From Pseudomonadota bacterium (GTDB lineage: Bacteria > Myxococcota > Myxococcia > Myxococcales > Anaeromyxobacteraceae): a stretch of 8,413 nucleotides of DNA. Positions 1-5,961 of the stretch are shown here, piece by piece. Each line of letters opens with the position of its first letter. Within the stretch, counting starts at the first letter, position 1. Made by a program: the position numbers and the translations under genes. The stretch lies in contig JAEYZK010000226.1 in the NCBI GenBank assembly GCA_023428085.1, forward strand, positions 1-8,413, read 5' to 3'. The notes under the pieces are model-generated. The model searched no databases and had not been told where the DNA came from. It saw only the letters and a list, made by a program, of their open reading frames with translations.

Positions 1-200
1 CGGCAGGCCTCCTCCGCCGACGCCGCGCGGCCGCAGGCGACGTCGGCGAGCGCGCGGTTCGCGATCGCCGCGGGGGGCGGCGCCGCCGCCGGCGCGACGA
101 GCGGCGCGTCCCCGAGCGAGGCCGCGATGCGCTCCACCTCCTCGGGTGCGGCGCCCGGCGCGAGCCGGTACGGAGCGAAGGCGGCGACGTCGAGCGGCAT
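1..200 (-). CDS. Unidentified protein, N-terminal 66 codons only (cut by the window edge)
   Basis: Reading leftward from an ATG at 200-198, the frame stays open to the window edge and begins MPLDVAAFAPYRLAPG. An in-frame TAA at 212-210 lies just upstream, with no other start codon between it and the ATG, so translation cannot begin earlier. An AGGG (207-204) sits 3 nt upstream of the ATG, a rather short Shine-Dalgarno spacing. The visible part is rich in Ala and Pro, with an Ala/Pro-rich stretch around residues 40-48, a predicted short acidic helix (APEEVERIAASLGD) and two cysteines near the cut end. No signal peptide or membrane segment is visible. I do not recognise the family, and too little is present to assign a function. 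It is transcribed divergently from the channel gene at 509, so the two may share control sequences in the gap between them. Confidence 0.6.
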   Translation of the reverse strand, partial: MPLDVAAFAPYRLAPGAAPEEVERIAASLGDAPLVAPAAAPPPAAIANRALADVACGRAASAEEAC

Positions 201-257
201 CGACCCTACTTAACAGCGATCTCGGGTACCGGAGAAGGTGCCGGGGCGCTCTGGGCG

Positions 258-276
258 CGGGCGCGCGCCGCGCCCG
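258..276. repeat. GC-only inverted repeat (8-bp arms, 3-nt loop)
   Basis: CGGGCGCG (258-265) is the exact reverse complement of CGCGCCCG (269-276), separated by CGC. It lies between two divergent starts with no T-run on either side, so it is not a conventional terminator. It could be a leader hairpin or simply a product of extreme GC content. Confidence 0.4.
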
Positions 277-405
277 GGGGAGGCAGGACGCCCGTTGACG
301 ATCGCCCGATTGCCGGCGAGGCGGCGGGGGGGCAGGATCTGCTGGGCCGGGGAGGGCGCGCGCGGCGCGCGGACCAGGGTGCGTGTGCGCCGTACCTCCC
401 GCGAA

Positions 406-433
406 TTGACGCCAGCAAAATCCCCGTGATAGG
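406..433 (+). promoter_or_regulatory. Candidate sigma70-type promoter for the TolQ/ExbD operon
   Basis: TTGACG at 406-411 matches five of six bases of the -35 consensus. After a 16-bp spacer comes GATAGG (428-433), which keeps the ATA core of a -10 box (three of six positions). The predicted transcript would carry a leader of roughly 70 nt before the ATG at 509. This is the most AT-containing segment of the gap, which favours the call, but the -10 is weak and no experimental start is known. Confidence 0.4.
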
Positions 434-437
434 GGAT
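420..437. promoter_or_regulatory. Inverted repeat overlapping the candidate -10 box (possible operator)
   Basis: ATCCCC (420-425) and GGGGAT (432-437) are perfect reverse complements around the 6-nt centre GTGATA. The right arm overlaps the candidate -10 element. This geometry would suit a dimeric repressor or a start-site hairpin. The arms are short and GC-rich, so chance is possible. Confidence 0.3.
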
Positions 438-508
438 CCCAGTCCCGGGCAAGCGCGTGATCGTGGGACGGGTCCGATGCGCGGCCCCACTCGGAGGACA
501 CGACGGCA

Positions 509-1186
509 ATGGAAATGTTCCGTGCGATCGCGAAGCACTACGGTGAGGGCGGCTGGATGATGCACGCCATCAGCGTGGCGCTCGTCTTCACCATCCTCCT
601 CGTCCTCGATCGGGTCATCGCGCTCTACTTCCAGCTCTGGACGAGCAAGGAAGCGCTCATGCGGGGCCTCCGCGAGCACATCATCCGCGGCGACCTCGAT
701 CGGGCGATCAGCTTCTGCGCCTCCCAGAAGCGCACCCCGCTCGTCTCCGTCGTGAAGGCCGGGCTCCTCAACGTCCCGAAGGGCGAGGCCGACGTCCAGG
801 CCGCCATGGACGAGGCGACCCTGCGCGAGTCGCCGCGGATCGAGAAGCGGACCGGCTACCTCGCCATGCTCGGCAACGTCGCCACCCTCCTCGGGCTGCT
901 CGGCACCATCATCGGCCTCATCAGCGCGTTCGCCGCCGTGGCGACCGCGAGCGCCTCCGAGAAGGCCGCCATCCTCTCCAGCTCGATCTCGGAGGCCATG
1001 AACTGCACCGCGTACGGCCTCCTCACCGCCATCCCCGCGCTCGTCGCGTACTCGGTCCTCCAGGGCCGCTCGCAGCACATGCTCGACGACATCAACGAGG
1101 CGTCGGTCTCGCTGCTGAACCTCATCCTCGCGAACCGCGACAAGATGAAGATGCCGGCGACGGTCGGCGAAGAGGCGGCGGGCTGA
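509..1186 (+). CDS. TolQ/ExbB/MotA-family proton channel subunit (AglR-like)
   Basis: This 225-residue inner-membrane protein has the MotA/TolQ/ExbB layout. TM1 is at about 19-41. A cytoplasmic region of about 75 residues follows. TM2 (about 118-143) carries the family motif LGLLGTIIGLISAF, and TM3 (about 164-185) carries the GLLTAIPALVAYS motif. A short charged tail ends the protein. In this family such subunits form a pentamer around a dimer of ExbD/TolR-type plug proteins, and proton flow through the channel drives mechanical work in the envelope. A good ribosome-binding site (CGGAGGA, 492-498) lies 10 nt before the ATG, which supports the start. Two ExbD-type genes follow on the same strand. 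One TolQ-like gene with two TolR-like genes matches the set of gliding-motor genes aglR-aglQ-aglS known in Myxococcus xanthus. Myxobacteria carry several such paralogous sets, so I give no symbol. Family assignment is firm; the Agl role is inference. Confidence 0.93.
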   Translation: MEMFRAIAKHYGEGGWMMHAISVALVFTILLVLDRVIALYFQLWTSKEALMRGLREHIIRGDLDRAISFCASQKRTPLVSVVKAGLLNVPKGEADVQAAMDEATLRESPRIEKRTGYLAMLGNVATLLGLLGTIIGLISAFAAVATASASEKAAILSSSISEAMNCTAYGLLTAIPALVAYSVLQGRSQHMLDDINEASVSLLNLILANRDKMKMPATVGEEAAG

Positions 1187-1216
1187 TCACGAGAGCGGCC
1201 TGAGCGAGCCGGGGGA

Positions 1217-1247
1217 CTGGGGGGCCGAGCTTCTCCCGGCCCCCCAG
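1217..1247 (+). promoter_or_regulatory. Perfect 11-bp GC hairpin between channel and first ExbD gene
   Basis: CTGGGGGGCCG (1217-1227) is the exact reverse complement of CGGCCCCCCAG (1237-1247), with a 9-nt loop. It lies in the 80-bp gap between the TolQ-like stop and the next ribosome-binding site. No T-run follows (the next bases are CAAGAAAGCG), so it is not a textbook intrinsic terminator. In an operon, such a structure could protect the 3' end of the upstream cistron or attenuate read-through, setting a channel:plug ratio. That role is inference. Confidence 0.6.
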
Positions 1248-1256
1248 CAAGAAAGC

Positions 1257-1264
1257 GGGTGAGG
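1257..1264 (+). promoter_or_regulatory. Ribosome-binding site unusually close to the first ExbD start
   Basis: GGGTGAGG ends only 2 nt before the ATG at 1267. The next in-frame ATG, at 1282 (residue 6), is 17 nt away. Neither spacing is ideal, so the true start of the first ExbD-like protein is ambiguous by five residues. Confidence 0.4.
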
Positions 1265-1266
1265 CG

Positions 1267-1809
1267 ATGGGCGGCGGCGCGATGCCCGAGCAGGGCAAAG
1301 GCAAGAAGGGCAAGAAGTCACTCGACGCGGTGATCAACGTCGTCCCGGCCATCGACCTCCTGTCCTGCTGCATCACCTTCCTCCTCTACACCGCGGTCTG
1401 GACGCAGATCTCCCGCCTCCAGGTCCAGCAGTTCGGCTCCGGCGCGCCGGAGCCGCCGCCCGCCGGCGAGCAGCAGAAGGCGCTGCTCGTGACCGTCCTC
1501 GTGCGGGAGAACAAGCTGGTCCTCCAGACGTCCGCCGGCGGCGACGAGGAGATCCCGCTCGTGATGCGGGCCCTCAAGCCGGCCCGGCCCGACGCGGTCG
1601 ACGGCGGCCGCGATCCCGACTCCGAGGTGAAGCCCCGCCAGGACGTGAAGGGGCTCGCGGCGAAGCTCAAGGTCCTCCGCTCGAACTACCCGGAGGCCGT
1701 CTCCGTCACGATCGCCTCCGAGGACACCGTGCAGTACGGCGAGCTCATCGAGATCATCGACACCTGCGTCGGGGAGGGGCTCGTCTCCGTCTCGGTGACG
1801 GAGGGGTAG
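1267..1809 (+). CDS. ExbD/TolR-family plug protein, first paralog (AglQ-like)
   Basis: This 180-residue protein has the ExbD/TolR layout. A short Lys-rich cytoplasmic N-terminus (KGKKGKK, about 11-17) is followed by one membrane segment at about 22-46, beginning VINVVPAIDLL. A periplasmic domain ends with the typical pattern IASEDTVQYGELIEIIDTC. Asp30 at the start of the membrane helix is the proton-carrying residue expected in this family (Asp25 if translation starts at residue 6). Two adjacent cysteines (34, 35) in the helix are unusual. A charged, Pro-containing insertion at about 101-127 lengthens the periplasmic part compared with ordinary ExbD (about 140 residues). It would dimerise inside the channel pentamer and bind a periplasmic partner or peptidoglycan. 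The gene follows the channel gene after an 80-bp gap containing a hairpin, and is followed 6 nt after its stop by the second ExbD-like gene. Family firm; Agl-type role inferred from gene order. Confidence 0.9.
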   Translation: MGGGAMPEQGKGKKGKKSLDAVINVVPAIDLLSCCITFLLYTAVWTQISRLQVQQFGSGAPEPPPAGEQQKALLVTVLVRENKLVLQTSAGGDEEIPLVMRALKPARPDAVDGGRDPDSEVKPRQDVKGLAAKLKVLRSNYPEAVSVTIASEDTVQYGELIEIIDTCVGEGLVSVSVTEG

Positions 1810-1815
1810 CGCACC

Positions 1816-2397
1816 ATGCCCATCGTCATCCCCGGCAAGCGGCCCGCGAAGCGCTTCGAGAAGTCGCGCATCCTCGGCGGCAAGATCCAGCGCGGCCACA
1901 AGGCGACGAACGCCGACCTGAACGTGGTGCCGATGGTCGACATGATGACGATGCTCGTCATCTTCCTCCTGCAGCAGTTCTCGTCCACGGGCGAGGTGCT
2001 GTACATGCAGAAGGACATCAAGCTCCCCGACGCGCACCACGGCCAGGTGATCGACGTCGCGCCGGTGGTCACCATCAGCTCCAACGAGATCACGGTCATC
2101 GGCAAGAAGGTCGCCGACATCGCCGACCTCGAGCGGGACGGCTACCTGAACATCCCGGGGATCGAGGAGAGCCTCCGCGACGAGAAGAAGCGGTGGGACT
2201 TCCTCCACCAGAACGATCCCGAGAAGCGGTGGGAGGGCGTGGTCAACGTGCAGGCCGACCGGGCCGTCCCCTTCCGGATCGTGAAGCGGGTCATGCACTC
2301 CTGCGGGGTCGCCGGGTACTTCAACCTGAACTTCGCGACGCTCGACGCCGGCAGCCTCGAGGCGACGAGCGCGCCGCACGCTCCCGCCGGGATCTGA
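1816..2397 (+). CDS. ExbD/TolR-family plug protein, second paralog (AglS-like)
   Basis: This 193-residue ExbD/TolR protein is clearly different from its neighbour. A basic N-terminal stretch (PGKRPAKRFEKSR) precedes the signature NADLNVVPMVDMMTMLVIF at about 32-50, which enters the single membrane helix (about 36-56). Asp42 is the conserved proton-carrying residue. The periplasmic part has the ExbD pattern VNVQADRAVPFRIVKRVM near residues 141-158, plus a charged insertion around 110-135 (EESLRDEKKRW and following). A strong ribosome-binding site GGAGGGG (1800-1806) overlaps the stop of the previous gene and lies 9 nt before the ATG, so co-translation is likely. Two Asp-bearing plug paralogs suggest a heterodimeric plug, as proposed for AglQ and AglS in Myxococcus gliding. 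No TolA, TonB, TolB or Pal gene follows, which argues against a plain Tol-Pal or siderophore-uptake role. Function beyond proton-driven force transfer is inference. Confidence 0.9.
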   Translation: MPIVIPGKRPAKRFEKSRILGGKIQRGHKATNADLNVVPMVDMMTMLVIFLLQQFSSTGEVLYMQKDIKLPDAHHGQVIDVAPVVTISSNEITVIGKKVADIADLERDGYLNIPGIEESLRDEKKRWDFLHQNDPEKRWEGVVNVQADRAVPFRIVKRVMHSCGVAGYFNLNFATLDAGSLEATSAPHAPAGI

Positions 2398-2662
2398 CCT
2401 CCCCCGCGCGGCGCTGGGTTCCCCGCGCGGCGCGTCCCCAACGTTCGCTGACCCAGGCGGCCCGGCGCTCGTCCGGCCCCTTCCGGTTGTCGCAGAACGT
2501 GCTCCGCGCGCCTTCCCGGCCGCGACGACGAGCCGCATCATTCCGCTGACCTTTGTGAAGTGACCGTTCGCCCGGCGAGGCGGACGGCCCTCCGCTCGGC
2601 CGCGCGCCGTGGACCGAGCGGGCGGACGGATCCCACACGAACGGCCGGACCAGGGTGCACCG
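2398..2662. other. Intergenic region upstream of the pyrophosphatase gene
   Basis: This 265-bp stretch on the same-strand side has no gene I can support. It starts with a 13-bp direct repeat (2402-2414 and 2421-2433). CTGGGT (2414-2419) and ACCCAG (2451-2456) could pair over a long loop. TGACC occurs at 2547-2551 and 2561-2565 in a slightly less GC-rich patch (about 2537-2570), the best place for a promoter, but I find no acceptable -35/-10 pair. There is no stem followed by a T-run, so whether the upstream operon terminates here cannot be read from the sequence. Confidence 0.5.
2402..2433. repeat. 13-bp tandem-like direct repeat after the ExbD operon
   Basis: CCCCGCGCGGCGC occurs at 2402-2414 and again at 2421-2433, with TGGGTT between. 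Each copy contains the palindrome CCGCGCGG. Its position just after the last ExbD stop suggests a 3' end structure or a binding site, but in such GC-rich DNA chance cannot be excluded. Confidence 0.4.
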
Positions 2663-5095
2663 ATGATCGGAGTCACGCAGGTAGAGACCCTCGCCCTCGC
2701 GGCGACCGGGCAGGGCGGCGGGGAAGCCAACCTCGTCCTCCCCGACCTCCGCACCCAGACCTTCCTGGGCGGCCTCGACGGGCACGCGCTGCTCATGCTC
2801 GGGCTCGTCGTCGGCGCGGCGGGGCTCCTCTTCGGGCTGCTCGTCGCCCGCAACCTGCGCGGCCTCCCCGTCCACCGCTCGATGAAGGAGATCTCCGAGC
2901 TCATCTACGCCACCGCGAAGACGTACCTCGTCACGCAGGCGCGGTTCATCGGCATCCTCTGGGCGTTCATCGCGGTCGTGATGGTCGTCTACTTCGGCTG
3001 GCTCTCCGAGGGCTTCGGCCCGGGCAAGGTCGCCCTCATCCTGCTCTTCAGCCTGGTCGGCATCTGCGGCTCCGCCGGCGTCGCCTGGTTCGGGATCCGG
3101 GTCAACACCTACGCGAACAGCCGGACCGCCTTCGTCGCGCTGCGCGGGAAGCCCTACCCGGTCTTCTCGATCCCGCTCCGCGCCGGCATGTCCATCGGGA
3201 CCATGCTCGTGAGCGTCGAGCTCATGATCATGCTCGTCATCGTGCTGTTCGTGCCGGCGAACCTCGCCGGCGCCTGCTTCATCGGCTTCGCCATCGGCGA
3301 GAGCCTCGGCGCCTCCGCGCTCCGGATCGCGGGCGGCATCTTCACCAAGATCGCGGACATCGGCGCCGACCTCATGAAGATCGTCTTCAAGCTGCCCGAG
3401 GACGACGCGCGCAACCCCGGCGTCATCGCCGACTGCACCGGCGACAACGCCGGCGACTCGGTCGGCCCCTCGGCGGACGGCTTCGAGACCTACGGGGTGA
3501 CGGCCGTCGCCCTCATCACGTTCGTCCTGCTCGCCGTCCCGGAGCCGGCGGTGCAGGTGCAGCTCCTCGTCTGGCTGTTCTCGATGCGGATCTGGATGGT
3601 CATCTCGTCGGTCGGCTCGTACTTCCTCAACCAGGCGGTCATGAGCCGGCGCTACGGCAAGGCCGACCGGATGAACTTCGAGACGCCCCTCACCTCGCTC
3701 GTCTGGCTGACCGCCCTCGTCTCCGTCGCCGTCACCTTCGGCATCTCCCACGAGCTCATCCCGGAGCTCGGCGACGGCACCATGTGGTGGAAGCTCTCGG
3801 CGGTGATCTCCTGCGGGACGCTCGCCGGCGCGATCATCCCCGAGGTCGTGAAGGTCTTCACCTCGACGAGCTCGGCCCACGTGCGCGAGGTCGTCACCTC
3901 GTCGCGCGAGGGCGGCGCCTCGCTCAACGTCCTCTCCGGCCTCACCGCCGGCAACTTCTCGGCGTTCTGGATGGGCGCGGCGCTCGTCGGCCTCATGGCC
4001 GTCGCGTACTACTTCTCCACGCTCGGCATGGGCGCGCTCATGCTCGCCGCGCCGGTCTTCGCGTTCGGGCTCGTCGCCTTCGGGTTCCTCTCCATGGGCC
4101 CGGTGACCATCGCCGTGGACTCGTACGGCCCGGTCACCGACAACGCGCAGTCCGTGTTCGAGCTCTCGATGATCGAGCGGGAGAAGGGCATCGCGGGCGA
4201 GCTGAAGCGGGATCACGGCTTCGCGCCCGACTTCGAGCGGGCGAAGCAGCTCCTCGAGGAGAACGACGGCGCGGGCAACACGTTCAAGGCGACCGCCAAG
4301 CCCGTGCTCATCGGCACCGCCGTCGTGGGCGCCACCACGATGATCTTCTCGATCGTGGTCGTGCTGACGAACGGCCTCACCGCGCACCTCGAGAAGCTCT
4401 CGATCCTGAACCCGCTCTTCCTCCTCGGGCTCATCTCGGGCGGCGCGGTGATCTACTGGTTCACGGGCGCGTCCACCCAGGCGGTCACGACCGGGGCGTA
4501 CCTGGCCGTGGCGTTCATCAAGCGGAACATCCGGCTCGACTCCAACGAGCGGGCCGACGTCACGGCCTCCAAGAAGGTCGTCGAGATCTGCACCGTCTAC
4601 GCACAGAAGGGGATGTTCAACATCTTCCTCGTCGTCTTCTTCGCCACGCTCGCCTTCGCCTTCGCCGACGAGTACTTCTTCGTGGGACACCTCATCGCCA
4701 TCGCCATCGTCGGCCTCTTCCAGGCCATCTTCATGGCCAACGCCGGCGGCGCCTGGGACAACGCGAAGAAGGTCGTCGAGACGGAGCTGCGCGCGAAGGG
4801 GACCGAGCTCCACGCCGCGACGGTCGTGGGCGACACGGTCGGCGACCCCTTCAAGGACACCTCCTCGGTGGCCATGAACCCGATCATCAAGTTCACCACC
4901 CTCTTCGGGCTGCTCGCGGTCGAGCTCGCGCTCCGGATGAGCACGGCGGCGCGGCTCTCGCTCGCCGGCGCGTTCCTCGCGGTCGCGACGGTCTTCGTGT
5001 GGCGGAGCTTCTACCGGATGCGGATCGAGACCCCGACGCGCGCCTACGCGCCCGCGATCCCGGCGCAGCAGCGGCCGGCGCACGAGCATGGCTGA
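2663..5095 (+). CDS. hppA: Membrane-bound ion-translocating pyrophosphatase (hppA family, divergent type)
   Basis: This polytopic protein of 810 residues (family about 660-800, 16-17 helices) couples pyrophosphate hydrolysis to H+ or Na+ export. Recognisable parts are DIGADLM (D232, D236), PEDDARNPGVIAD (E246), GDNAGDSVG (D261, D265), DSYGPVTDNA (D486, D493), GNTFKA (N539), GGAWDNAKK (D699, K702), GDTVGDPFKD (D724, D728, K731, D732) and gate lysine K743. These cover the known Mg-PPi ligands, so it is probably active. Lys542 sits where potassium-independent enzymes carry Lys. Glu275, in ADGFETYG, is three residues after D272, the gate position of Thermotoga-type enzymes, and the plant-type gate Glu is replaced by Val279. 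The usual DVGADLVGKVE motif is altered to DIGADLMKIVF. I chose ATG 2663, 7 nt after AGGG (2652-2655). A GTG at 2609 would add 18 non-conserved residues. The next gene overlaps by 8 nt. Ion specificity is uncertain. Confidence 0.95.
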   Translation: MIGVTQVETLALAATGQGGGEANLVLPDLRTQTFLGGLDGHALLMLGLVVGAAGLLFGLLVARNLRGLPVHRSMKEISELIYATAKTYLVTQARFIGILWAFIAVVMVVYFGWLSEGFGPGKVALILLFSLVGICGSAGVAWFGIRVNTYANSRTAFVALRGKPYPVFSIPLRAGMSIGTMLVSVELMIMLVIVLFVPANLAGACFIGFAIGESLGASALRIAGGIFTKIADIGADLMKIVFKLPEDDARNPGVIADCTGDNAGDSVGPSADGFETYGVTAVALITFVLLAVPEPAVQVQLLVWLFSMRIWMVISSVGSYFLNQAVMSRRYGKADRMNFETPLTSLVWLTALVSVAVTFGISHELIPELGDGTMWWKLSAVISCGTLAGAIIPEVVKVFTSTSSAHVREVVTSSREGGASLNVLSGLTAGNFSAFWMGAALVGLMAVAYYFSTLGMGALMLAAPVFAFGLVAFGFLSMGPVTIAVDSYGPVTDNAQSVFELSMIEREKGIAGELKRDHGFAPDFERAKQLLEENDGAGNTFKATAKPVLIGTAVVGATTMIFSIVVVLTNGLTAHLEKLSILNPLFLLGLISGGAVIYWFTGASTQAVTTGAYLAVAFIKRNIRLDSNERADVTASKKVVEICTVYAQKGMFNIFLVVFFATLAFAFADEYFFVGHLIAIAIVGLFQAIFMANAGGAWDNAKKVVETELRAKGTELHAATVVGDTVGDPFKDTSSVAMNPIIKFTTLFGLLAVELALRMSTAARLSLAGAFLAVATVFVWRSFYRMRIETPTRAYAPAIPAQQRPAHEHG

Positions 5096-5780
5096 GCGGC
5101 GCGACGCCCCGGATCGCGGCCAGGCGCTCCAGCGGGCGTGCGGCGCGCTGAAGGTCTTCCCGCTGCACGGCGTGGCCGTGCTCCCGGGCACCCCCACGCC
5201 GCTGCACGTCTTCGAGCCGCGGTACCGGGCGCTCGTCCGCGACGCGCTCGCCGGCGACCGGATCGTGGCCGTGCCCAACGTGCGGTCGGCCGAGGGGCTC
5301 CGCGAGCTCCACCCGCCGCTCCGGCCGATCGCCGGCGCCGGGTACATCGAGCACCACGTCGAGCACGACGACGGCCGGTACGACCTCGTCCTCCGCGGCG
5401 TCGCGCGGGTGCGGCTCGGCGACGAGCTCCGGACCGACGCGGCCTACCGGACGTTCCGGGCCGAGGTGGCGCCGGACGTCCTGCCCGCCGGGGGCGGGCG
5501 CCAGCTCCAGTCCGGGCTCGAGTCGCTCCGGCAGCTCGTGCTCGAGCTCTCGACCCGCCTGCCGCCCGAGTCGGGCGCGCCCGCGCTCGCCGAGGCCGTC
5601 GCGCACATCGACGACCCCTCGACCGCGGTGGACCTCGTGGCCGCCGCGGCGATCTCCGAGCCCGAGGCGCGGCAGGCCGTGCTCGAGGAGCTCGACGTCT
5701 CGCGGCGGCTCGAGCGCGTCGTGTCGGAGGTGGCCGCGGTCGTGCTGCTGCTCACGCGGGGGCGGAACGCGCAGGCGTGA
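5088..5780 (+). CDS. Stand-alone LON N-terminal (PUA-like) domain protein
   Basis: This 230-residue soluble protein corresponds to the N-terminal substrate-recognition domain of Lon protease without the AAA+ ATPase or the Ser-Lys protease. The beta-rich part shows the signatures FPLHGVAVLPGTPTPLHVFE and PRYRALVRDAL (about 24-54) and DGRYDLVLRGVARVRL (about 95-110). The helical part ends with AVLEELDVSRRLERV (about 197-211). LON-only proteins of about 200-220 residues are widespread in proteobacteria. Their role is poorly known; binding of unfolded or damaged proteins is the usual guess. The ATG at 5088 lies inside the end of the pyrophosphatase gene (8-nt overlap), with no strong ribosome-binding site before it, so translation is probably coupled to that gene. 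No signal peptide or membrane helix is visible. Domain call firm, biological role unknown. Confidence 0.88.
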   Translation: MAERRDAPDRGQALQRACGALKVFPLHGVAVLPGTPTPLHVFEPRYRALVRDALAGDRIVAVPNVRSAEGLRELHPPLRPIAGAGYIEHHVEHDDGRYDLVLRGVARVRLGDELRTDAAYRTFRAEVAPDVLPAGGGRQLQSGLESLRQLVLELSTRLPPESGAPALAEAVAHIDDPSTAVDLVAAAAISEPEARQAVLEELDVSRRLERVVSEVAAVVLLLTRGRNAQA

Positions 5781-5803
5781 CCCCGCTCCCTCGCCCGGGG
5801 GGA

Positions 5804-5824
5804 ACCCCGTGTACCGCACGGGGT
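5804..5824. terminator. Possible hairpin terminator after the LON-domain gene
   Basis: ACCCCGTG (5804-5811) pairs perfectly with CACGGGGT (5817-5824) over the 5-nt loop TACCG, 24 nt after the LON-gene stop. No T-run follows, so it is not a canonical intrinsic terminator. GC-rich, T-poor hairpins are common at gene ends in such genomes. It could instead belong to the leader of the downstream kinase gene. Confidence 0.4.
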
Positions 5825-5961
5825 GGGTACGCTGTGAGTGCAGGCGGGGCCCGCCGGCGCACCCGCGGCTGCAAGCGCGCTTTCGCCCGCCGTGGCGTTG
5901 TTCAGGGGCGCCCCCCGTGCCAGCATGGCGGCTGCCGTGACCTCCGGTCCGCGGCACAGGG

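Larger units (their letters stand above)
201..508. other. Divergent intergenic region with promoter candidate and inverted repeats
   Basis: This 308-bp stretch separates the two divergent genes. It holds a GC-only inverted repeat at 258-276 (8-bp arms, 3-nt loop), a run of alternating GC around 356-370, and a more AT-containing patch near 400-437 with the only convincing sigma70-like promoter candidate for the rightward operon. On the leftward side the only AT-rich patch is at about 206-215, immediately before the minus-strand start. A short plus-strand frame at 238-429 has Arg/Gly/Pro-rich composition and no ribosome-binding site, so I do not treat it as a gene. Confidence 0.6.

Noticed and set aside
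295..300. TTGACG as a -35 box
   Set aside because: No -10-like sequence at 15-19 bp downstream.
371..382. GGACCAGGGTGC also found at 2647-2658, as a shared regulatory element before two operons
   Set aside because: A single 12-bp match is expected by chance in GC-rich DNA of this size. It contains the AGGG before the pyrophosphatase start but lies far from the start at 509.
238..429. Short plus-strand frame of 63 codons in the divergent gap
   Set aside because: No ribosome-binding site, Arg/Gly/Pro-rich composition, and it overlaps the promoter candidate.
2609..2662. GTG at 2609 as the pyrophosphatase start
   Set aside because: The extra 18 residues are polar and unlike the family N-terminus, and the ATG at 2663 has a suitably spaced AGGG.
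1318..2904. Minus-strand frame of 528 codons across the ExbD genes
   Set aside because: Low-complexity antisense composition opposite two well-supported genes, and running into non-coding DNA.
2560..5151. Plus-strand frame of 863 codons in another frame of the pyrophosphatase gene
   Set aside because: Arg/Pro/His-rich shadow translation. The pyrophosphatase frame explains the region.
2321..5347. Open minus-strand frame of 1008 codons opposite the pyrophosphatase gene
   Set aside because: Its translation is Arg/Asp/Glu/His-rich low-complexity sequence, typical of the antisense frame of a GC-rich gene. The plus strand has full family motifs.
5781..5961. Possible tRNA or small RNA gene in the gap before the kinase
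   Set aside because: Several GC inverted repeats are present but no cloverleaf, no CCA end and no promoter-plus-terminator arrangement.
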